Notes: generated by a model from the sequence alone, not told the origin. DNA of 17,222 nucleotides from Conchiformibius kuhniae DSM 17694 (GCF_000428785.1 NZ_AUAP01000030.1:1-17222), one strand, 5' to 3'; shown: positions 1-6,792, counted from the stretch's first letter. Translations and numbers: made by a program.

Positions 1-1
1 A

Positions 2-253
2 AATGTCGCCATGACTGGTTGCCAAAGCGCGGGTTTGCAATGCAGAATTCTTTTCGATTACCATAATGGCTGTTTGGCGTTATCAGCAGGACAGATGTCT
101 TCAGGTGTGCCAAAAGTTTTTCCGGGTTTCCACGGACAGTCAAAGTGGCGGGCAAAGTCTCAGGCATTGCAAACATGTACAAATGCTGGAGCAAAAAATT
201 GTTATATTCATGGGGAAATTAAATGTTCCCTTCCTTCGCGAACACCTTATTAA
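2..253 (+). CDS. DUF4189-like protein, 3' end only
   Basis: The reading frame is open from the window edge to the TAA at 251-253, so the real start lies outside. The visible 83 residues show a cysteine spacing typical of DUF4189 secreted proteins. There is a Cys pair around an LQCRILFDYHNGC stretch, then a Gly/Ser-rich loop, a W-x-A-K-S-x-A-L helix leading to a Cys (ALQTC), and a final NCYIHGEIKC pair. In that family, short Cys-paired units with an 'A...AL..C' helix are usual and the proteins are exported; the function is unknown. Pairing and export are inferred from the family. The signal peptide cannot be seen because the N-terminus is missing. An internal ATG at 11 is a possible but unlikely start, because the Cys pattern begins right at it. 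No clear terminator follows. Confidence 0.5.
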   Translation, partial: NVAMTGCQSAGLQCRILFDYHNGCLALSAGQMSSGVPKVFPGFHGQSKWRAKSQALQTCTNAGAKNCYIHGEIKCSLPSRTPY

Positions 254-352
254 ATCTCGGTCGGAAGCATGATGGTTTTCCTGATTGCTTACGGGCGCGG
301 CGGTGGCTGTCCGTTTTGAGCCGTTTGGGCAATCTGCCGCCACGCTCTAATC
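254..352. other. Short intergenic stretch with no recognised content
   Basis: This lies between the stop of the DUF4189-like gene and the left end of the first repeat copy. I see no convincing ORF, promoter or hairpin in it. It may be decayed coding sequence, but no family is recognisable. Confidence 0.4.
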
Positions 353-547
353 GGGCGTGTCATTATTTAAACTTTTATGCTGAAAATCAGCATGATACAA
401 AAATGCCGTTATTCCCGCGCAGGCGGGAATCCACCGCCGGATGTTTGGCAAGCGATGTTGTATCAGGGTTTGTTGTGCTTTGACTTGGATTCCCGCCTGC
501 GCGGAAATGACGGTGCGGGGTTGTCGCGGTCAATTGATGACACGCCC
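353..547. repeat. dRS3-containing inverted-end repeat, copy A
   Basis: This is one of three near full-length copies (also at 6593-6792 and 10007-10206). It starts GGGCGTGTCATTATTTAAA and ends TCAATTGATGACACGCCC, so the outer 11-12 bp are inverted repeats. Inside are a dRS3-type palindrome ATTCCC-N8-GGGAAT at 411-430, a shared core (ccgatgtttggcaagcgatg and gtgctttgacttgg), and a second palindrome at 489-508 with one mismatch (GGAAAT). In Neisseria, paired dRS3 sites around short repeats are known as neisserial intergenic mosaic elements, and dRS3 can serve as a filamentous prophage integration site. There is no coding capacity, so mobility in trans, as for a MITE, is inferred. Confidence 0.75.
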
Positions 548-575
548 TGAGTCGTGCCATCAATTAAAATTTTCT

Positions 576-862
576 ACTATAAATCAGTGCAATACCAAAA
601 CGCCGTCATGCCCACGAATGCGGGAAGCCACTGCCTGATGTTTGTGAAGCAAGCGTAGCTTGGGTTGAAACGAAGTGAAAACCCAACATTTTTTCCGAAA
701 ATTTATGGATTTTGTCGGGTTTGCGCTTCGCTCCAAGCCAAGCTACCCCCTTCCCGTCTGCGCGGGAATCCAAGTCAAAGCACGACAAGCCTTGATAAAA
801 CATCGGGCAGTGGCTTCCCGCCTGCGTGGGAATGACGGCGTTTTTTTATTATGCTGATTTTC
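576..862. repeat. Large imperfect palindrome made of two opposed repeat halves
   Basis: The left arm 599-643 (AACGCCGTCATGCCC... to ...CTGATGTTT) matches the reverse complement of 798-842 with about five mismatches over 45 bp. Weaker pairing extends out to about 576 and 862. The arms are the dRS3/core part of the same repeat as copies A-C, so this looks like two copies facing each other with their outer ends lost. Between them, 655-688 and 718-750 form a second imperfect inverted repeat of about 33 bp (GTAGCTTGGGTTGAAACGAA against GTAGCTTGGCTTGGAGCGAA, read from the other strand). It is non-coding. The structure could extrude a cruciform or form a long RNA hairpin; that is inference. Confidence 0.7.
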
Positions 863-879
863 ATAACAAAAGTTCAGAC

Positions 880-1299
880 AACACTCCCTACGCTTGGATA
901 ATCCGCCACTTTGGGCGCGTTTGACGGCGCAAGTGCGCTTGCGTGCCGCACCGTTGGGCGGATTTGGACGCGGCGGTAAACGCGATTACCGGCGCGGGCG
1001 GCATCGCGGTGGTGGCGCACCCGATGCGTTACGATTTGTCGGCAACGGCGCGGCGGACGTTGCCGGCGGAATTTCGCGGGTTGAGCAGACGGGCGGTGGC
1101 GGTGCATGGCGGCAGTTGCAGTTTGGGCGACCGTTTGAATGACGCGCTGATGGCGGAACGCTTTGATTTGTGGGCGAGTGCGGGCAGCGATTTTCATCGT
1201 GAGGGCGCGTATGGTGTGGCATTGGGGGCGTGTCCGGAGCTGCCGCCGCTTTGCAAGCCGGTGTGGGAATATTTTCGTGAGCCGTTTCAGGCAGCCTGA
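880..1299 (+). pseudogene. PHP-domain (TrpH/RNase AM-like) C-terminal remnant
   Basis: From 943 the frame reads VPHRWADLDAAVNAITGAGG, then VVAHPMRYDLS and, later, SAGSDFHREGAYG. These are the C-terminal landmarks of the PHP phosphoesterase family (TrpH/YciV, a 5'-3' exonuclease acting on RNA and DNA), including the late metal-ligand His and the SDFH motif. Complete members are about 280 residues with an N-terminal DLHxHS and TDHD motif; neither is present here. Upstream the same frame continues as AWIIRHFGRV, resembling the family's 'SRTHFGRVL' segment, then hits a TGA at 922-924. The gene is therefore 5'-truncated and interrupted, directly next to the repeat block. A GTG at 943 could start a 118-residue product but it would lack most of the active site. 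The stop codon lies inside a DUS. Confidence 0.65.
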
Positions 1300-1300
1300 A
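1289..1300 (+). other. DNA uptake sequence AGGCAGCCTGAA
   Basis: This is an exact match to the 12-mer DUS dialect described for Kingella. Flanking TTC makes a near-palindromic TTCAGGCAGCCTGAA. It contains the TGA stop of the PHP remnant (1297-1299) and lies just past the 3' end of recQ, between two convergent genes. Confidence 0.85.
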
Positions 1301-1311
1301 CAATCGGGTTT

Positions 1312-3150
1312 TTATTGATTTTCACCATCGCGGGCAGCCCGAACACCGTCCGCTTCCGTTTTGGCAAACGCCGCACACACTGCCACAATCTCCGCACCAA
1401 AGCGCCCGATTTTCGCCGCGCCCAAGCCGTATACTTCCTCCAAATCATCAAGTTGCGCGGGCATGCGCCGCACAATGTCCTGCAAAGTGCGGTCGCCGCA
1501 AACGATGTAGGCGGGCACATTGTCGGCGCGGGCGCGTTGCGTGCGCCATTGCCGCAAGGCTTGCCACAGGCGTTCTTCGCGCTCGGTACGCAGCCAGTCG
1601 CCGCGCGGGGTTTGCACGGCGGCTTTGTCGCGTTTGAGCGGGCGCAGCAGCACGGTTTCGCTGCCTTTGAGTACGGGCTTGGCGGCGGCGGTGAGGCGCA
1701 GGGCGTGGTGGCGGTGCGGGTCGCTGTCCAGCAGCCCCAAGCCGATGCATTGGCGCACGATGTTGCGCCACGCTTTTTCGCCCAAGTCCGCGCCGATGCC
1801 GAAGGTGGAGAGTTGCTCGTGGCGGTTGCGGCTTATCCAGTCGTCCGCTTTGCCGCGCAAGACGTTGATAACGTAACCGGCGGCAAAGTCCTGCCCCACG
1901 CGGTAAACGCAGCTTAACAGTTTGCGCACGTTTTCCGTGCCGTCAAAACGGGCGGGCGGGTGGCGGCAGTTGTCGCAGTTGCCGCAGGGTTCGGACGTTT
2001 CGCCGAAGTGCCGCAGCAGGGGGACGCGCCGACAGCCTGCGGTTTCGCAAATGTCAAATACGGCGTTGAGTTTTTGCAGTTCTATTTGTTTTTGGGTGTC
2101 GTCCGCGCCGCTTTGGGCGATGCGTTCGCGCAGCAGCATCAGGTTGTTCATGCCGTAGCACAGCCAACTGTTTGCAGGCAGCCCGTCCCGCCCCGCACGT
2201 CCGCTTTCCTGATAAAAATGCTCGATGCTTTGCGGCATGTCCAGATGGGCGACAAAGCGCACGTCCGGTTTGTCGATGCCCATGCCGAAGGCAACGGTGG
2301 CAACGATGATGATGTTGTCTTCGCGGGTGAAACGGCGCTGGTGTTCGGCGCGGGTGTCCATCGGCAAACCGGCGTGGTAGGGCAGGGCGTTGAGTTTGTG
2401 TCCGCGCAAAAAGGCGGCGGTGTCTTCCACGCTTTTGCGGCTCAGGCAGTAAACGATGCCACTTTGCCCTGCCATTTGTTTTTGAATAAAATCCAGAAGT
2501 TGTTTCTTGCCGTTGTTTTTTTCTACGATTTGGTAGTAAATATTGGGGCGGTCAAAGCTAGAGGTAAACTCGGCGGCATCGTGCAAATGCAGATAGTGTT
2601 TGATGTCGGTGCGGGTTTGCGCATCTGCGGTGGCGGTGAGGGCGATGCGGGGAATGTGGGGATAGCGTTGCGCCAGCAAGCCGAGGGCGCGGTATTCGGG
2701 GCGGAAGTCGTGTCCCCATTGGCTGACGCAGTGGGCTTCGTCTATGGCAAACAGGGAAACGCGGTTGTGGTCGAGAAAACGCAGGAATTTGTCGGACACG
2801 GCGCGTTCGGGGGCAACGTAGAGCAGTTTCAGGCTGCCTGAAGCGATGCGGTCGGCGATGTGGCGCAGTTGTTCGGGGGGCACGCCCGAATGCACCGCCG
2901 CCGCGTCCACGCCCGCCACGCGCAGGGCGGCGACTTGGTCGTCCATCAACGCAATCAGGGGCGACACCACCACCGCCACGCCTTCGCGCATCAGCGCGGG
3001 GATTTGGTAACACAGCGATTTGCCGCCGCCGGTGGGCATCAGCACCAGCGCGTTGCCGCCCGATGCCAGCGTGTCCACGATTTGCGCCTGATTGCCGCGA
3101 AAATCGGGATAGCCGAAAGTGTTTTGCAGGATTTGGCGGGCGGCGTTCAT
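1312..3150 (-). CDS. recQ: ATP-dependent DNA helicase RecQ
   Basis: This is a 3'-5' superfamily 2 DNA helicase acting in recombination and repair of stalled forks; in Neisseria, RecQ also supports pilin antigenic variation. The 612-residue protein shows Walker A MPTGGGKSLCYQ (residues 38-48), the DEAH box (137-140) followed by the aromatic-rich loop SQWGHDFRP, and helicase motifs V/VI (TVAFGMGIDKPDVR, QESGRAGRDG). The zinc site is Cys373, 389, 392 and 395, then come a winged-helix RQC domain and one HRDC domain (about 527-597). The start at MNAARQILQ fits RecQ N-termini; the frame stays open 51 codons further upstream (to 3303), but that extension is basic, low-complexity and covers the promoter region. 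Neisseria gonorrhoeae and N. meningitidis RecQ carry three HRDC domains; only one is present here. A reverse-strand DUS lies inside the gene (2828-2839). Confidence 0.95.
   Translation of the reverse strand: MNAARQILQNTFGYPDFRGNQAQIVDTLASGGNALVLMPTGGGKSLCYQIPALMREGVAVVVSPLIALMDDQVAALRVAGVDAAAVHSGVPPEQLRHIADRIASGSLKLLYVAPERAVSDKFLRFLDHNRVSLFAIDEAHCVSQWGHDFRPEYRALGLLAQRYPHIPRIALTATADAQTRTDIKHYLHLHDAAEFTSSFDRPNIYYQIVEKNNGKKQLLDFIQKQMAGQSGIVYCLSRKSVEDTAAFLRGHKLNALPYHAGLPMDTRAEHQRRFTREDNIIIVATVAFGMGIDKPDVRFVAHLDMPQSIEHFYQESGRAGRDGLPANSWLCYGMNNLMLLRERIAQSGADDTQKQIELQKLNAVFDICETAGCRRVPLLRHFGETSEPCGNCDNCRHPPARFDGTENVRKLLSCVYRVGQDFAAGYVINVLRGKADDWISRNRHEQLSTFGIGADLGEKAWRNIVRQCIGLGLLDSDPHRHHALRLTAAAKPVLKGSETVLLRPLKRDKAAVQTPRGDWLRTEREERLWQALRQWRTQRARADNVPAYIVCGDRTLQDIVRRMPAQLDDLEEVYGLGAAKIGRFGAEIVAVCAAFAKTEADGVRAARDGENQ
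2828..2839 (-). other. DNA uptake sequence within recQ
   Basis: TTCAGGCTGCCT on the + strand is the exact reverse complement of AGGCAGCCTGAA. The following GAA extends it to the near-palindrome TTCAGGCTGCCTGAA, so the + strand also reads the Simonsiella-type dialect AGGCTGCCTGAA. Confidence 0.75.
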
Positions 3151-3174
3151 GGCGGGTTTCGGGCAAAAACGGCG

Positions 3175-3204
3175 ATTGTACCGCCGCAAACGGCGGCGCG
3201 GCAA
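3175..3204 (-). promoter_or_regulatory. Probable recQ promoter with palindromic spacer
   Basis: Reading the minus strand, TTGCCG (3204-3199), an 18-bp spacer and TACAAT (3180-3175) form a sigma70-like promoter. Its start point would be near 3168, about 18 nt before the recQ ATG. The spacer contains the palindrome CCGCCGTTTGCGGCGG. No good Shine-Dalgarno sequence is visible before the ATG. Confidence 0.4.
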
Positions 3205-3276
3205 ACGGGCGTTTGTGCCAAACTCGGTAAAAAGGCTTGGACGATGTGGGAATTTTGCGGAAAATGGGTGGTTTTC

Positions 3277-3288
3277 AGGCAGCCTGAA
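3277..3288 (+). other. DNA uptake sequence AGGCAGCCTGAA
   Basis: An exact 12-mer between recQ and the divergent small membrane protein gene, again within TTCAGGCAGCCTGAA. Confidence 0.85.
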
Positions 3289-3317
3289 AAGGTTTCTCGT
3301 CAAATAAGGGGTACACG

Positions 3318-3818
3318 ATGAATCAGCCGAACACGGTTTCCATTACCATGCAGCGCGGTTTTTTTATTTTGTGTCTGGCACTTTTCGCGTTTTGCGGCGG
3401 CAATGCCGCCCACACGCTGTTTACCGCCAAGCAGGGTTGGTGGGGAATATCGGTGGATATTTTGGCAATGATTTCGTCAGGCGTGGTGATGGGCTATTTT
3501 TATCGGTGTTTGCGCGATAAGCGCGTGCATATCCGTTTGGACGGACACGGCGTGTATTTGCGCGAAGCCGTCCGCGAGCAAAACGGTGTCCGCGCTACGG
3601 TAAACGATTTGACTTTGGCTTGGCAGGACATTGAGCGCTGCGAATTGAATGTGCGGATTTTTGGCGAACTGTGGGAACTTCATACGCGCAACGGCGCGTG
3701 TTACCAAACGGATTTGTTGGCATACGGCATTTGGCGCACCCGCACGTTTACCCGTAAAATCCAAGCCCTGCACCAAGCCGACCCCGAACAACGCGCCCGT
3801 TTGCTGGCAGAGTTTTAA
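3318..3818 (+). CDS. Two-helix membrane protein with cytoplasmic-type tail domain, function unknown
   Basis: The predicted product has 166 residues. Two hydrophobic segments (about 13-33, FFILCLALFAFCGG, and 43-63, ISVDILAMISSGVVMGYF) form a hairpin in the inner membrane. A basic loop (RDKRVH) follows, then about 100 residues of alternating strands (VHIRLDGHGVYLRE, LTLAWQDIERCELNVRIFGE, LWELHTRNGACYQTDLL) and a C-terminal helix. That layout, two helices then a small beta domain with 'W.DI..I', resembles bacterial PH-like membrane proteins, but the match is structural impression only. AAGGGG at 3306-3311 is a good ribosome binding site six bases before the ATG. No pathway can be assigned from its neighbours. 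Confidence 0.75.
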   Translation: MNQPNTVSITMQRGFFILCLALFAFCGGNAAHTLFTAKQGWWGISVDILAMISSGVVMGYFYRCLRDKRVHIRLDGHGVYLREAVREQNGVRATVNDLTLAWQDIERCELNVRIFGELWELHTRNGACYQTDLLAYGIWRTRTFTRKIQALHQADPEQRARLLAEF

Positions 3819-3844
3819 AAAACCGTTTTACTTCATGTTTCAAC

Positions 3845-3877
3845 GCACAGGGCTGCACATCAAGCACAGCCCTGTGC
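3845..3877 (+). terminator. Perfect 11-bp hairpin after the membrane protein gene
   Basis: GCACAGGGCTG pairs with CAGCCCTGTGC around an 11-nt loop. No T-run follows directly (CTTGCAATAAAAA), so it may be a Rho-assisted terminator or an mRNA 3'-end stabiliser. Confidence 0.5.
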
Positions 3878-3899
3878 CTTGCAATAAAAAGCCATTTTA

Positions 3900-3915
3900 C
3901 CGCCGTAAACGGCGG
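3900..3915. repeat. Short palindrome CCGCCGTAAACGGCGG
   Basis: Six-base arms enclose TAAA. An almost identical palindrome (CCGCCGCAAACGGCGG, also preceded by TA) lies at 3181-3196 in the recQ promoter spacer. It sits 25 bases before the lipoprotein start here. Confidence 0.5.
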
Positions 3916-3940
3916 GGTTTCAAACCGAAAAGGAATTTTG

Positions 3941-4384
3941 ATGAAATTACGCAAACACCTTTCCCTTGTGTCTGCCGTGCTGCTGCTCGCCGCCTGTGCC
4001 GGCAAAAACGGCATGCCCGCCTACACCGCGCCCGCCATGAGCGGCACTTGGAAAGACATCGGCGCGATTGAACGCCAAAACATCGTGGTCGCCTACGAAA
4101 CCGGCAGCGTCCGCAAAAACGGTGCGGTTGCCCGTTTGCGCGACCGCAAAATCGTCATCAATCCCGCCAAAGCCGATTATACCGGCACGCCCCGCTACAA
4201 AATCGCGGTCGGCGAATGGGAGTTCCACTGCACCCACCGCAGCTACCGTTTGGCATCGGTGCGCTATTTGGACGAAAGCGGCAAGCCCATTCGTGAAGAC
4301 CGTTTCACCCCCACCCAAATCCGCCACATGCCTTTAACCGCCGGCACAATCGCCGAAAAACAGTTCCGCATTGCCTGTAAATAG
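3941..4384 (+). CDS. Surface-adhesin-E-like lipoprotein
   Basis: The 147-residue product begins with a lipoprotein signal MKLRKHLSLVSAVLLLAAC; Cys19 in the LLAAC lipobox is the expected lipidation site. The mature part reads as one beta domain: WKDIGAIERQNIVVAYETGS, VRKNGAVARLRDRKIV, PRYKIAVGEWEFHC, YRLASVRYLDESGK and a closing FRIAC. The two Cys (in EFHC and at the C-terminal CK) probably form a disulfide. This strand order and Cys pattern match the surface-adhesin protein E family (Haemophilus PE-like). In Haemophilus that protein binds host matrix proteins; most other members are simply envelope lipoproteins of unknown role. AGGA at 3931 supports ATG 3941 rather than the TTG one codon upstream. 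Export is clear; adhesion is not shown. Confidence 0.7.
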   Translation: MKLRKHLSLVSAVLLLAACAGKNGMPAYTAPAMSGTWKDIGAIERQNIVVAYETGSVRKNGAVARLRDRKIVINPAKADYTGTPRYKIAVGEWEFHCTHRSYRLASVRYLDESGKPIREDRFTPTQIRHMPLTAGTIAEKQFRIACK

Positions 4385-4487
4385 TTGTCGCCGCCGCCCA
4401 ACATATTTTGCCGTCTGCAACGCGAAAGCAAACGCAACTGCTTGGCAACGTGTTAATATACGGGCGTATTTTTGATTGGAGACTTTT

Positions 4488-4811
4488 ATGAAACGACTTT
4501 TTGCCGCCGCCTTGCTGCTGGCATCGGGCGCGTATGCCGCCACCCCCGCCGTCAATCAGGCAGAGCTTGCCAACGCGCAAATGCGTTATCAGGCTTTGGT
4601 CAAAGCCCAAACCACCGACCAAGCCGAATTAATCAAATTGCGCGGACGCTTGCAGGCTGCCGAACAACGTCTGCTGCAAGCGCATTGGGAAGTGAACCGT
4701 TTGCGTACCGAGCTGCTGATGCTGCAGGAAATCCACCAGCGCAATACCGGCGAACTGAAAAACGCCGGCGACCGTTTGGACAAAGCTTGGCGCGCCGTGT
4801 ACGGACGCTGA
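4488..4811 (+). CDS. Periplasmic coiled-coil protein, function unknown
   Basis: The predicted product has 107 residues. The first 20 or so (MKRLFAAALLLASGAYA, then A) form a Sec signal peptide with an AYA-A cleavage site. The rest is almost entirely helical with heptad-like spacing (QAELANAQMRYQALVKAQTT, LRGRLQAAEQRLLQAHWEVN, LQEIHQRNTGELKNAGDRLD). It ends in WRAVYGR, with no Cys and no recognisable catalytic motif. TGGAGA just upstream supports the ATG at 4488. A good terminator follows, so it is probably its own transcript. Small periplasmic coiled-coil proteins of this kind can be chaperones or envelope scaffolds, but nothing here decides. Confidence 0.75.
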   Translation: MKRLFAAALLLASGAYAATPAVNQAELANAQMRYQALVKAQTTDQAELIKLRGRLQAAEQRLLQAHWEVNRLRTELLMLQEIHQRNTGELKNAGDRLDKAWRAVYGR

Positions 4812-4833
4812 TTGTCCCACAAGCCCGTGCCAC

Positions 4834-4853
4834 ACGCCCGCTCCTGCGGGCGT
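4834..4853 (+). terminator. Rho-independent terminator before dxr
   Basis: ACGCCCGC pairs with GCGGGCGT around TCCT, followed by TTGCTTT. It ends the coiled-coil protein transcript; the T-rich tail merges into the probable dxr -35 region. Confidence 0.75.
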
Positions 4854-4880
4854 TTGCTTTGCCGCAAACTCGGGTACAAT
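4854..4880 (+). promoter_or_regulatory. Probable dxr promoter
   Basis: TACAAT at 4875-4880 is a good -10 box. The best -35 is TTTGCT/TTGCTT at 4853-4859, with a short spacer of 15-16 bp. It lies 30 bases before the dxr ATG and directly follows the upstream terminator. Confidence 0.5.
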
Positions 4881-4909
4881 ACGCGCCGCACCCATTTTCA
4901 GGAAGACTC

Positions 4910-6091
4910 ATGTCCGTTCACACCCTCACCCTGCTCGGCAGCACCGGCAGCATCGGCACCAGCACGTTGGACGTGGTGTCGCGCCACCCAAACCGTTTCC
5001 GTATTTTCGCCTTGGCGGGACACACCCGCACCAGCGTGTTGGCACAACAATGCGCCGCACACCGTCCGCGTTACGCCGTTGTCGCGGGCGAAAAAGAAGC
5101 CGCCGAACTGCGCCGCCTGCTGGCGCAACAAAACTCCGACACCGAAGTTTTGCACGGCGCACAAGCCTTGTCGGACGTGGCTTCCGCCCCCGAAGTAACG
5201 GGCGTGATGGCGGCGATTGTCGGCGCGGCGGGACTTGCCCCCACTTTGGCGGCGGCGGCGGCAGGCAAAACCGTGTTTCTTGCCAACAAAGAAACTTTGG
5301 TGATGTCGGGACGTTTGTTTATGGACACCGCCCGCCAAAACCGCGCCCGCATCCTGCCCGTGGACAGCGAACACAACGCCGTTTACCAAGTGTTGCCGCG
5401 CGATTTCAACGGCGATTTGGACGCGCACGGCATCGACAACATCATACTCACCGCATCGGGCGGGCCTTTCCTGCACACCGATTTGCGCGAATTTGACGCG
5501 ATTACCCCCGCCCAAGCCGTCAAACACCCGAATTGGGCGATGGGACAAAAAATCTCGGTGGACTCCGCCACCATGATGAACAAAGGCTTGGAACTGATTG
5601 AAGCGCATTGGCTTTTCTCTTGTCCGCCCGCGCGATTGGAAGCCGTGATTCACCCGCAAAGCGTGATTCACAGCATGGTGCGCTATCGGGACGGTTCGGT
5701 ATTGGCGCAAATGGGCGTACCCGATATGCGCACGCCGATAGCCTATTGTTTGGGGCTGCCTGAACGCATCGCCTCCGGCGCTGCCAAACTGGACTTCGCC
5801 GCATTGGGCGGCTTGACCTTCCATCAGCCCGATTTTGCACGTTTCCCCTGCCTGAAACTGGCATACGATGCCATGCACGCGGGCGGCTTTGCGCCCTGCG
5901 TGTTGAACGCCGCCAACGAAGCCGCCGTTGCCGCCTTTTTGCGCGGACAAATCCGCTTTACCGACATCGCCCGCACGGTGGCACACGCGCTGGAACACGT
6001 TCCCGCAGGCGAACCGGAAAGCATCGCCGCGCTGGTGTCCGCCGACACCGAAACACGGGCAAGGGCGGAAGCGTTTTTTCAGGCAGCCTGA
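4910..6091 (+). CDS. dxr: 1-deoxy-D-xylulose 5-phosphate reductoisomerase
   Basis: Dxr (IspC) converts 1-deoxy-D-xylulose 5-phosphate to 2-C-methyl-D-erythritol 4-phosphate with NADPH, the committed step of the non-mevalonate isoprenoid pathway, in the cytosol. The 393-residue length is typical. Visible motifs: NADPH loop LGSTGSIGTSTLDVV (9-23), ANKETLV (125-131), metal ligands in VDSEHNA (Asp152, Glu154), SGGPF, HPNWAMGQKISVDSATMMNK, the Glu in LELIEAHW, and IHPQSVIHSMV. The ATG at 4910 follows AGGA with good spacing. The frame is open far upstream, but that part overlaps the coiled-coil gene and is not conserved. The last residues FQAA and the stop are written by a DUS. In meningococci dxr sits between cdsA and rseP; that neighbourhood is absent here. 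Confidence 0.96.
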   Translation: MSVHTLTLLGSTGSIGTSTLDVVSRHPNRFRIFALAGHTRTSVLAQQCAAHRPRYAVVAGEKEAAELRRLLAQQNSDTEVLHGAQALSDVASAPEVTGVMAAIVGAAGLAPTLAAAAAGKTVFLANKETLVMSGRLFMDTARQNRARILPVDSEHNAVYQVLPRDFNGDLDAHGIDNIILTASGGPFLHTDLREFDAITPAQAVKHPNWAMGQKISVDSATMMNKGLELIEAHWLFSCPPARLEAVIHPQSVIHSMVRYRDGSVLAQMGVPDMRTPIAYCLGLPERIASGAAKLDFAALGGLTFHQPDFARFPCLKLAYDAMHAGGFAPCVLNAANEAAVAAFLRGQIRFTDIARTVAHALEHVPAGEPESIAALVSADTETRARAEAFFQAA

Positions 6092-6092
6092 A
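6081..6092 (+). other. DNA uptake sequence over the dxr stop codon
   Basis: An exact AGGCAGCCTGAA. Its TGA (6089-6091) is the dxr stop, and the rlmH ATG follows four bases after that stop. Confidence 0.85.
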
Positions 6093-6095
6093 ACC

Positions 6096-6566
6096 ATGAA
6101 CATTACCGTTCTCGCAGTCGGCACCAAAATGCCAAACTGGGTCAATACCGCCGTATCCGAATACGCCAAACGTTTCGGGCGCGACATCCGTTTCACCCTC
6201 AAAGAAATCAAGCCCGAAAAACGCGGCGCGGGCATCAACGCCGCACAAGGCATCGCCGCCGAAGAAAAACGCCTGCGCGAAGCCCTGCCCGCACAAGCGT
6301 TTGTCGTGGCATTGGACGAGCGCGGCGAAGCCCCCACTTCGCAACAGTTGGCGGAACATCTGCGCCGTTGGCAGCAGCGCGGCGAACACGTCTGCTTCAT
6401 CATCGGCGGCGCGGACGGCATGGCGGACGCACTCAAACGCGAGGCAAACCTGCTGATGCGCCTCTCCAGCCTCACCCTGCCGCACGGCATGGTGCGCGTG
6501 CTGCTCACCGAACAGCTCTACCGCGCCGTGTCCATTCTCCACAACCACCCCTACCACCGCGAGTAA
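6096..6566 (+). CDS. rlmH: 23S rRNA (pseudouridine1915-N3)-methyltransferase RlmH
   Basis: RlmH is a SPOUT-class enzyme that methylates pseudouridine 1915 in helix 69 of 23S rRNA on assembled 70S ribosomes, using S-adenosylmethionine. The 156 residues match the usual length (E. coli 155). The trefoil-knot cofactor motifs are clear: FVVALDERGE, then FIIGGADGM, and the C-terminal tail LYRAVSILHNHPYHRE, which holds the conserved Tyr-His-Arg. It starts four bases after the dxr stop with no Shine-Dalgarno sequence visible, so translational coupling to dxr is likely. A loose hairpin (6554-6559 with 6572-6577) overlaps its stop codon but has no T-run. Confidence 0.95.
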   Translation: MNITVLAVGTKMPNWVNTAVSEYAKRFGRDIRFTLKEIKPEKRGAGINAAQGIAAEEKRLREALPAQAFVVALDERGEAPTSQQLAEHLRRWQQRGEHVCFIIGGADGMADALKREANLLMRLSSLTLPHGMVRVLLTEQLYRAVSILHNHPYHRE

Positions 6567-6592
6567 AAACACGGTGGCGCATCATCAATTGA

Positions 6593-6792
6593 TTAGGGCG
6601 TGTTATCATTTAAACTTTTATGTTTAAAATCAGCACAATACAAAATACCGTCATTCCCGCACAAGCGGGAATCCACCGCCCGATGTTTGGCAAGCGATGT
6701 TTTATCAAGGTTTATTGTGCTTTGACTTGGATTCCTGCATTCGCGGGAATGACGGTACAGGGTTTTATTGGTCAGTTGATGACACGCGCTAA
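6593..6792. repeat. dRS3-containing inverted-end repeat, copy B
   Basis: This runs from TTAGGGCGTGTTAT to GATGACACGCGCTAA, 200 bp. It carries a perfect dRS3 palindrome at 6653-6672 (ATTCCC-GCACAAGC-GGGAAT) and another at 6731-6750 with one mismatch (ATTCCT). The core is close to copy A. The right end overlaps the last codons of the ABC permease and supplies its TAG stop (6791-6789). Just left of it, CATCAATTGA (6584-6593) repeats the sequence of the element's own right end, possibly a remnant of an earlier copy. Confidence 0.8.

Noticed and set aside
1960..2841. A 293-codon open frame on the + strand
   Set aside because: It lies entirely antisense to recQ, whose helicase motifs are unmistakable; high GC keeps the opposite strand open.
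4898..6508. A 536-codon minus-strand frame
   Set aside because: It is antisense to dxr and rlmH, both strongly supported.
6554..6577. Terminator after rlmH (CCACCG with CGGTGG)
   Set aside because: It is a short stem overlapping the stop codon, with a 12-nt loop and no T-run; too weak to call.
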